Shown piece after piece: positions 58,086 to 64,000 of a stretch of DNA of 64,000 nucleotides. The DNA is from Alistipes sp. Lineage in GTDB: Bacteria; Bacteroidota; Bacteroidia; Bacteroidales; Rikenellaceae. Positions within the stretch are counted from its first letter, which is position 1, and the number at the start of each line of letters is the position of its first letter. The stretch spans positions 1 through 64,000 of the forward strand of contig JAFQCA010000025.1 in assembly GCA_017399485.1 (NCBI GenBank), given 5' to 3'. Both the position numbers and the translations under genes were made by a program. The notes below the pieces were generated by a model. It ran no database searches, was not told the DNA's origin, and saw only the letters and a list, made by a program, of their open reading frames with translations.

Positions 58086-58916
58086 TTATTCTAATGTAGT
58101 TTCATTTTGTGCAACATCCTTTGTGGTAGATGATGTTTGTTGATTATCCTGCGAATCTGTTGGTGTAAAAGATTGAGGTCGACGTAGAACGAAGTTTTTG
58201 CCGAGATATACTTTACGTACCATCTCGTCATTGGCCAAATCTTCAGCACTACCCGTTTTGAGAATCTTACCTTCATAAAGCAGGTATGTGCGGTCTGTAA
58301 TGGCCAATGTTTCATCGACATTGTGGTCGGTGATTATGACTCCGATATTCTTGTTCTTAAGAGTGGCAACGATACTCTGAATATCTTCTACGGCAATAGG
58401 GTCCACACCCGCAAATGGCTCATCGAGCAGAATAAATGCAGGGTTGATGGCTACGGCACGAGCAATCTCTGTACGACGACGCTCACCTCCCGATAGTTGG
58501 ATACCCAGACTCTTGCGTACCTTTTGCAGACGGAATTCCTCAATGAGTGATTCGACTCTTTCGCGCTGATACTCTTTGCTGTAATCGGTCATCTCCAACA
58601 CCGCCTTGATATTATCCTCGACGCTCAAACGACGAAATACTGAAGCCTCCTGTGCCAAGTAACCGACACCCATCTGCGCACGTCTATATACGGGCTCTTT
58701 GGTCAATTCAGTAACCACACCCTCGTCATTCTCTAAAAAGATTTGACCTTCGTTGGGCTTAATCAAGCCTACTATCATATAAAAGGTAGTGGTCTTGCCG
58801 GCACCGTTGGGCCCCAGCAAACCAACAATCTCTCCCTGTTTAACGTCGATAGTAACGTGATTTACCACCGTACGAGATTTATATTTCTTAACAAGTTCGC
58901 TCGTGTATAGACGCAT
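58086..58916 (-). CDS. lptB: LPS export ABC transporter ATP-binding protein LptB, 276 aa
   Basis: ATPase that drives LPS extraction from the inner membrane with LptF/LptG. Walker A is LLGPNGAGKTTTFYMIVGL. The Q-loop region is GYLAQEASVFRRLSVEDNI, a strong LptB mark. The signature is QLSGGERRRTEIARAVA, Walker B is FILLDEPFAGVDPIAVEDI, and the switch His is in IGVIITDHNVDETLAITDR. A polar C-terminal tail of about 35 residues (Ser/Thr/Gln-rich) extends beyond the E. coli protein. First gene of the lptB-aroA-aroC-prmC-recX-M23 run. Confidence 0.94.
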   Translation of the reverse strand: MRLYTSELVKKYKSRTVVNHVTIDVKQGEIVGLLGPNGAGKTTTFYMIVGLIKPNEGQIFLENDEGVVTELTKEPVYRRAQMGVGYLAQEASVFRRLSVEDNIKAVLEMTDYSKEYQRERVESLIEEFRLQKVRKSLGIQLSGGERRRTEIARAVAINPAFILLDEPFAGVDPIAVEDIQSIVATLKNKNIGVIITDHNVDETLAITDRTYLLYEGKILKTGSAEDLANDEMVRKVYLGKNFVLRRPQSFTPTDSQDNQQTSSTTKDVAQNETTLE

Positions 58917-58934
58917 AATCGATGAAATTTTTTA

Positions 58935-58942
58935 CAAAGTTA
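58935..58942 (-). promoter_or_regulatory. -7 box TAACTTTG of the lptB operon
   Basis: Minus-strand TAACTTTG, 18 bases before the lptB ATG; back to back with the recQ promoter. Confidence 0.6.
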
Positions 58943-58964
58943 TCATTTTTTCCAAAAAAAGTTT

Positions 58965-58972
58965 TATCTTTG
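58965..58972 (+). promoter_or_regulatory. -7 box TATCTTTG of recQ
   Basis: TATCTTTG, 61 bases before the ATG at 59034. Confidence 0.6.
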
Positions 58973-59033
58973 AATGAAAATTCACTTTTTAAGAAGTTTG
59001 CGACTCGCGTTGCGCAGTTATTTTGGTTGAACG

Positions 59034-61223
59034 ATGGAGCAGGAACAGACGATTTTGCACGAAAAATTAAAAGAGTATTTTGGTTTTACCTCATTCAAGG
59101 GGAATCAAGAGGCTGTTATACGTAATCTACTCGGAGGGCGAGATACTTTTGTCTTGATGCCGACGGGTGGTGGAAAATCTCTTTGTTATCAGTTGCCTGC
59201 GTTGTTGATGGATGGTGTCGCCATTATTATCTCTCCGCTTATAGCCTTGATGAAGAATCAGGTTGATGCAATGCGCACGTTCTCTACCGAATCGGGTATC
59301 GCCCATTTCTTGAATTCTTCACTCAATAAGGCGGCCATCAATCAGGTACGTCAGGATGTATTGGATGGTAAGACCAAATTGCTATATTTTGCGCCGGAGT
59401 CATTGACCAAAGAGGATAATGTAGCCTTTTTGCGTAAGATAAAAATATCGTTTTATGCCATTGATGAGGCACATTGTATATCAGAGTGGGGCCACGATTT
59501 CCGCCCTGAGTATCGCCGTATACGCCCAATCATTAACGATATAGGTCAGGCTCCGTTGATAGCCCTTACCGCAACAGCTACACCTAAGGTGCAGATGGAT
59601 ATTCAGAAGAATCTGGGTATGACCGATGCCGTTGTGTTTAAGTCGTCGTTCAATCGCTCAAACCTCTTCTATGAGATTCGCCCTAAGCATAATGCCGAAC
59701 ACGATATAATCCGTTTTATCAAGCAGCGAGTCGGCAAAAGTGGGATTATCTACTGTTTGAGCCGTAAAAAAGTTGAGGAATTGGCCGAATTGTTGATGGC
59801 CAACGGCATTAAGGCGCTGGCTTATCACGCAGGTATGGATGCTCAGACACGTGCCAATAATCAGGATGCTTTCTTGATGGAGAGGGTCGATGTTATTGTT
59901 GCGACTATTGCTTTCGGTATGGGTATCGATAAACCTGATGTGCGCTATGTTATCCATTACGATATCCCCAAGTCGTTGGAGGGCTATTATCAGGAGACAG
60001 GCCGTGCAGGCCGTGATGGTGGCGAGGGCCACTGCCTTACCTTTTATAGTTATAAGGATATCCAGAAGTTGGAGAAGTTTATGCAGGGCAAGCCACTTGC
60101 TGAGCAGGAAATCGGTAAGTTGCTCTTGCTTGAAACGGTCTCTTATGCCGAGAGTTCGATGTGCCGTCGCAAAACGTTGTTGCACTACTTCGGTGAAGAG
60201 TATCAAGAGGGTAATTGCGGATGTTGCGATAATTGTGTCCATCCCAAGCCGAAGATTGATGCTCGAGAGGAGATGAAACTTGTACTGCGTACATTGCAGG
60301 CCATTGGTGATAAGTTCAAGACCGACCATTTGGAGGCTGTCCTGACGGGTAAGACAACGGCTCAGGTTAAGAGTTATGGGCATAATAAGTTGCCACTCTT
60401 TGGTGAGGGTGATGAACACGATGCTAAGTTCTGGGGTGCAGTGATACGACACGGACTGATTATGGGCCTGATAGATAAGAGTATCGAGAATTATGGCCTT
60501 ATTTCGGTCAATGCGAAGGGCCTTGAGTTCTTGAAGAATCCGCAGCCTGTGACCATCACGGGTGACCATAATTATGACGAGGAGGAGCGTGATGACGATG
60601 CAGTAGCCAACATTGGCAAGGGTGGTGCTGCTGATGAGGAGTTGTTTGCGATGTTGAAGGATTTGCGCAAGAAGGTAGCCAAGAAACACGATTTGCCGCC
60701 ATTCGTAATTTTCCAAGACCCATCGTTGGAGGATATGTCGGTGCATTATCCCATCACAATAGAGGAGATGCAGAATATTTCGGGCGTAGGTGCAGGTAAA
60801 GCCAAGAAGTTTGGTGAGGAGTTTATAAAACTCATCAAAGCCTATGTCGAGGAGAAAGATATTGTGCGTCCGCAGGATATGGTCGTGAAGTCGGTTGCAA
60901 ATAAGGCTGGTAATAAGATATTTATTATTCAGTCTATTGACCGCAAGATGGACTTCGAGGATATCGCACGTGCCAAAAATCTCGATTTTGATGAGTTGCT
61001 TACCGAGATTGAGGGTATTGTGAATTCTGGAACGAAACTCGATATATCATATTTCCTCAATAGTTATATGGATGATGACAAGATTGAGGATATATACCTC
61101 TATTTCAAGGAGGACGCCGAGAGTGATTCGCTTGATGAGGCTATTGAGGAGTTGGGCTCTGATTATAGCGAGGAGGAGATTCGTTTGGTTCGTATCAAAT
61201 TCCTGTGCGAGGTGGGTAATTAA
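59034..61223 (+). CDS. recQ: ATP-dependent DNA helicase RecQ, 729 aa
   Basis: 3'-5' helicase of recombination and replication repair. FGFTSFKGNQEAVIRNLLGGRDTFVLMPTGGGKSLCYQLPALL holds motif 0 and Walker A. YAIDEAHCISEWGHDFRPEYRRI is the DEAH plus aromatic loop, and YYQETGRAGRDGGEGHCLTFYS is motif VI. The zinc site is CRRKTLLHYFGEEYQEGNCGCCDNC. A winged-helix region follows, and an HRDC-like part (ITIEEMQNISGVGAGKAKKFGEEFIKLI, about 580-610). The C-terminal 110 residues form an extra acidic, helical extension present in Bacteroidota RecQ. Confidence 0.94.
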   Translation: MEQEQTILHEKLKEYFGFTSFKGNQEAVIRNLLGGRDTFVLMPTGGGKSLCYQLPALLMDGVAIIISPLIALMKNQVDAMRTFSTESGIAHFLNSSLNKAAINQVRQDVLDGKTKLLYFAPESLTKEDNVAFLRKIKISFYAIDEAHCISEWGHDFRPEYRRIRPIINDIGQAPLIALTATATPKVQMDIQKNLGMTDAVVFKSSFNRSNLFYEIRPKHNAEHDIIRFIKQRVGKSGIIYCLSRKKVEELAELLMANGIKALAYHAGMDAQTRANNQDAFLMERVDVIVATIAFGMGIDKPDVRYVIHYDIPKSLEGYYQETGRAGRDGGEGHCLTFYSYKDIQKLEKFMQGKPLAEQEIGKLLLLETVSYAESSMCRRKTLLHYFGEEYQEGNCGCCDNCVHPKPKIDAREEMKLVLRTLQAIGDKFKTDHLEAVLTGKTTAQVKSYGHNKLPLFGEGDEHDAKFWGAVIRHGLIMGLIDKSIENYGLISVNAKGLEFLKNPQPVTITGDHNYDEEERDDDAVANIGKGGAADEELFAMLKDLRKKVAKKHDLPPFVIFQDPSLEDMSVHYPITIEEMQNISGVGAGKAKKFGEEFIKLIKAYVEEKDIVRPQDMVVKSVANKAGNKIFIIQSIDRKMDFEDIARAKNLDFDELLTEIEGIVNSGTKLDISYFLNSYMDDDKIEDIYLYFKEDAESDSLDEAIEELGSDYSEEEIRLVRIKFLCEVGN

Positions 61224-61261
61224 TGTTTGTGGTCTAAATTCTTGCATCTATTTATCACCTT

Positions 61262-62050
61262 ATGAATCAAGTCAGAGCAAAAAAAGCGTTGGGTCAGCAT
61301 TTTTTGACCGACCTGAATATCGCTCGTAAAATATGCTATTCACTTTCGGGTGGAGAGGCCGACAAACCTGCGACGGTGTTGGAGGTTGGTTGTGGTATGG
61401 GAGTGCTTACGCAGTTCTTGTTGCAACGTGACGATGTAGTAACCTATGGCGCAGAGATAGACGGCGAGAGTGTTGAGTATCTTCACGAGCATTATCCCGA
61501 TTTTGCACCTCGCTTGATTGAGGGCGACTTCCTGAAGATGGATTTGCGCGAGAAGTTCGGCGAGGAGGTTAAGGTTATTGGCAATTTCCCCTATAATATA
61601 TCGTCGCAGATATTTTTCAAAATTATAGAAAATCGTGATATTGTTCCCGAATGTGTCGGAATGATTCAGCGTGAGGTCGCGGTGCGTATTGCCGAGCCGC
61701 CAGGCTCGCGCGAGTATGGCATATTGAGTGTGTTGTTGCAGGCGTGGTACGATATCGAATATCTGTTTACTGTTGGAGAAAAAGTGTTTAATCCACCCCC
61801 AAAGGTTAAGTCTGCCGTTATACGACTTAAACGTAATGCAACCAAGACGTTAGGCTGCGATGAAGTGCTTTTTGTAAAGGTTGTAAAGGCTTCGTTTGGT
61901 CAGCGTCGCAAGATGTTACGAAACTCGTTGCGCTCGGCGTTTGGTGATTTTGGAGGGGCAGAACATAGATTCTTTACCGAACGAGCCGAGAAATTGTCGG
62001 TGGCCGATTTCGTAGAACTTACAAATTGGGTAGAAGCAAATAAAAAATAG
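61262..62050 (+). CDS. rsmA: 16S rRNA dimethyladenosine transferase (RsmA/KsgA), 262 aa
   Basis: Dimethylates A1518 and A1519 in 16S rRNA helix 45. RAKKALGQHFLTDLNIARKICYSL is the family N-terminus. VLEVGCGMGVLTQFLL binds SAM, and VIGNFPYNISSQIFFKII contains the catalytic NFPY. MIQREVAVRIAEPPGSREYGILSVLLQAWYDI and FNPPPKVKSAVIRL follow. Full length. It lies 38 bases after recQ and may be co-transcribed with it. It converges on the M16 genes. Confidence 0.95.
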   Translation: MNQVRAKKALGQHFLTDLNIARKICYSLSGGEADKPATVLEVGCGMGVLTQFLLQRDDVVTYGAEIDGESVEYLHEHYPDFAPRLIEGDFLKMDLREKFGEEVKVIGNFPYNISSQIFFKIIENRDIVPECVGMIQREVAVRIAEPPGSREYGILSVLLQAWYDIEYLFTVGEKVFNPPPKVKSAVIRLKRNATKTLGCDEVLFVKVVKASFGQRRKMLRNSLRSAFGDFGGAEHRFFTERAEKLSVADFVELTNWVEANKK

Positions 62051-62103
62051 CAGATTTTTCTGCTATTTTTTTTGTTTGAGCACACTGCCGAGTATCCGCT
62101 CTG

Positions 62104-63366
62104 TTAATTAAAATCACCAACAACTACTTTTACCAAGTCTTCTGCTGCGAGATAGCGTTGTGCCAAATCGCGCAACTCTTCGGGTGTTGTGGCGCGTATG
62201 CGTTGCAGGTGCTCTTGGATATGAGAGTTGTCGAATCCGCATAGTATATTCTCTGTCGTCACATCGGCAATGCCGAATGGCCCATCCAATATTCGCATTA
62301 ACTCTCCTGCCATAATGTTTTTCACCAAAGCCAACTCCTGCTCCGATACTTTGTCGTTCTGTAGTTGTTCTATCTCTAAAGCGATTTGTTGCAAGGCATC
62401 CTCCGTAACCTCCGAGCCAACTTGTGTGGCGAGTGCAAGGTAACCTGTATGTTGAAAATTAACCATCGCACAGAATGCTCCGTAGGTATATCCGTGTTGC
62501 TCTCGCAAATTTTGCATCAGTCGAGAACCGAAATAGCCTCCTAACACCGTAGATAGCACCTGCATAGGAATAAAATCCTCGTGTGTACGCGGGAATAGCA
62601 ATCGTCCCATACGAATAGATGATTGTACGGCTCCATCGTGCTGATGACGTACATTGTGGATGGTCTCAAACGGGGGCAATGAAATAGTTTGAGTGTTGCC
62701 TGCGGAATGGAGTTCCGATGCTATTGATTCTATGCGAGCCAATACTTCGGGGTTTATATTGCCGCTACATACAACTATGCAATTCTCTGCCGTATAGCAT
62801 CTTTTGTAGTGCTCTGCGATATTTTCCCGAGAGAGAGTGTCGTAAGCCTCCTCGCTGTATGATACTCCGTATGGATGGCTCTTTCCGAATATGGCGTTTG
62901 CGAATTTTTCGCGTGCTATGGTCTCAACCTTGCGGCGTTCTATGGCAAGTTGTTGTTTGCGTTTTGCTCTATATGTGTCAATCTCTTCGGCTGGGAATGT
63001 GGGGTGCAGTATGACCTGCTCGATTACCTCTGCCGTCTGCATAAAGAACTTGGACAACGAACAAAACGTGATGTATGAATAATCACGGTCTATATTTATG
63101 TCAAAGTATGAACCGAAATAGTCCAATCGCTCGGCTATTTGCTGTGATGTGAGAGCCGCAGTTCCTTCGGCCAACATATTTGCTGTCGCCGATGCAGTAA
63201 AGGGGTGGAGTTGTGTTATTGTGCCTGCGTGAAATACAAACGACAGACGAACAACCTCATACTCCGGGCAGTTTATTGCATATATCTTTGTGCCGTTTGC
63301 TACCTTGTGGCATACGGCTGCAGGCATATCTATACTCGATGGTGTTGTCAATGGTGGCTGTTTCAT
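62104..63366 (-). CDS. M16-family peptidase-like protein, probably non-catalytic subunit, 420 aa
   Basis: Insulinase/processing-peptidase fold with two M16 domains. The position where active members have HxxEH reads FTASATANMLAEGT, so zinc binding is lost. KLSFVFHAG, SHPYGVSYSEEAYDTLSRENIAEHYKRCYTAENCIVVCSG and LREQHGYTYGAFCAMVNF (the R...Y substrate-loop motif) are otherwise conserved. Inactive M16 partners pair with an active one. The overlapping upstream gene is the likely partner. ATG overlaps that gene's stop by four bases. Confidence 0.88.
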   Translation of the reverse strand: MKQPPLTTPSSIDMPAAVCHKVANGTKIYAINCPEYEVVRLSFVFHAGTITQLHPFTASATANMLAEGTAALTSQQIAERLDYFGSYFDINIDRDYSYITFCSLSKFFMQTAEVIEQVILHPTFPAEEIDTYRAKRKQQLAIERRKVETIAREKFANAIFGKSHPYGVSYSEEAYDTLSRENIAEHYKRCYTAENCIVVCSGNINPEVLARIESIASELHSAGNTQTISLPPFETIHNVRHQHDGAVQSSIRMGRLLFPRTHEDFIPMQVLSTVLGGYFGSRLMQNLREQHGYTYGAFCAMVNFQHTGYLALATQVGSEVTEDALQQIALEIEQLQNDKVSEQELALVKNIMAGELMRILDGPFGIADVTTENILCGFDNSHIQEHLQRIRATTPEELRDLAQRYLAAEDLVKVVVGDFN

Positions 63367-64000
63367 CTCTTTGCGCGATAAATTAATGTTGAGGAGTTCT
63401 CTTTGCAGAATATGCGTGAGGCAAAATCTGAGATGTCGCCAGATGTTAGCGAACGATAAATATCCACTTCACGATTGATGAGTGATAGGTCGCCAATCAT
63501 TTCGTAATAGCCCAAATTCATTGCCTTATTCATCACGTTCAACTCTCCGAATAGCGTGTTTGCCTCAAATTTGTTTTTTACCTTCTCCAACTCGTAGTCC
63601 GATATGTTGTTTTGCTGTAAATCAGCCATTTCAGCCCATAGAGCCTCTTCGGCTTCGGCCTCTGAGGTGGAGGGTAATAATTGACCTGTAAATACAAATA
63701 ATCCGCAATCTACATCGCCCGTGATATACGCATTTACCGATGCAAACAGTCGCTTGTTTTTGATTAGATGTTCGTATAGTCGAGCCGAATCACCTCCAGC
63801 CAATATATCGGATGTAATATCGCCCAAGAAGAAGTCGCGCGATAGTCTGTTGCCCATCTTGAATGCTATGGTAATCGTTGTGGCTGGTACGTCGCGTTCA
63901 ACTTCTTGACGTCGCGCCTCGTTCTGTGTTGGCTCAGCAGGAATTGACGGGATGTCGTGTTTGTGGTCTTCGATGCCTCCAAACCACTTCTCGGCAAGCG
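63363..64000 (-). CDS. M16-family peptidase, partial (5' end outside the window)
   Basis: The frame is open from 64000 to the stop at 63363, about 211 residues; an internal ATG at 63857 is not the true start. It begins LAEKWFGGIEDHKHDIPS and continues ITIAFKMGNRLSRDFFLGDITSDILAGGDSARLYEHLIKN, the second M16 domain, with the R-Y region at RLYEHL. The catalytic HxxEH would lie upstream, beyond the window edge, so activity cannot be confirmed. Its stop overlaps the start of the non-catalytic partner by four bases, showing translational coupling of the two subunits. Confidence 0.85.
   Translation of the reverse strand, partial: LAEKWFGGIEDHKHDIPSIPAEPTQNEARRQEVERDVPATTITIAFKMGNRLSRDFFLGDITSDILAGGDSARLYEHLIKNKRLFASVNAYITGDVDCGLFVFTGQLLPSTSEAEAEEALWAEMADLQQNNISDYELEKVKNKFEANTLFGELNVMNKAMNLGYYEMIGDLSLINREVDIYRSLTSGDISDFASRIFCKENSSTLIYRAKR

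Noticed and set aside
59658..60746. 362-codon open frame opposite recQ
   Set aside because: Shadow of a strongly conserved helicase gene; the translation has no domain pattern.
1..64000. CRISPR array, prophage, insertion sequence or rRNA operon
   Set aside because: No regular direct-repeat/spacer series, transposase, integrase or phage genes, and no rRNA were found on either strand.

Overview
The window reads as chromosomal DNA of a member of the Bacteroidales (phylum Bacteroidota). Three things point there. Promoters follow the Bacteroidota grammar (TTTG, 19-20 bases, TAnnTTTG) rather than TTGACA/TATAAT. The gene families are typical of gut Bacteroidales: GH92, GH36, GH109, BACON-domain and PEGA lipoproteins, DUF418 proteins, OMR1-PnuT thiamine uptake, AnmK, and a UvrB-RmuC-DnaG-SmpB housekeeping set. 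Strong Shine-Dalgarno sites are scarce. The genus cannot be fixed from the sequence alone. No phage, transposon, CRISPR or rRNA operon is visible.

Layout. 1-1115: intergenic repeats, a PEGA lipoprotein and a rod-shaped RNA candidate with its own promoter. 1205-5747: short-chain dehydrogenase, secreted Ntn-type amidase, glycerophosphodiesterase, lysA. 5884-11916: one long operon of an acidic unknown protein, rsmI, a lipid A-type acyltransferase, GT2, GT39 and GtrA, facing convergent dpm1 and panB. 13676-17898: hexapeptide acyltransferase and rRNA/tRNA methyltransferase, divergent from a beta-barrel protein and glnS. 17965-18950: Ig-like lipoprotein preceded by a second rod-shaped RNA. 19073-24747: secreted esterase, tRNA-Val followed by an odd repeat cluster, and a GH36/GxGYxYP pair. 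24835-32729: rmuC, small pyrophosphatase-like protein, uvrB, TlpA-like lipoprotein, dnaG, smpB. 32752-40290: MBL lipoprotein, HAD, tsaB, BACON lipoprotein, endonuclease-fold protein and two DUF418 proteins. 40447-45560: tandem GH109 enzymes, trpB2 behind a Trp attenuator, rpiB. 45665-49045: ybaN-like gene and a TPP-riboswitch thiamine-uptake operon. 49170-58916: anmK, GH92, and the lptB-aroA-aroC-prmC-recX-M23 operon. 59034-64000: recQ, rsmA and two M16 peptidase genes, the second cut by the window edge.

The most notable non-coding content is RNA. There are two rod-like RNA elements that share a bubble motif and each precede a lipoprotein gene. There is a complete ribosome-mediated tryptophan attenuator (leader peptide with three consecutive Trp codons and a 1:2 / 2:3 / 3:4 pairing set), and a TPP riboswitch. 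Several start codons lie only 4-5 bases after a -7 box, which predicts leaderless mRNAs. The two rod RNAs are the best candidates for something under-described. Whether they are 6S-type regulators, members of a known Bacteroidales RNA family, or cis-acting attenuators cannot be decided from sequence reading alone.
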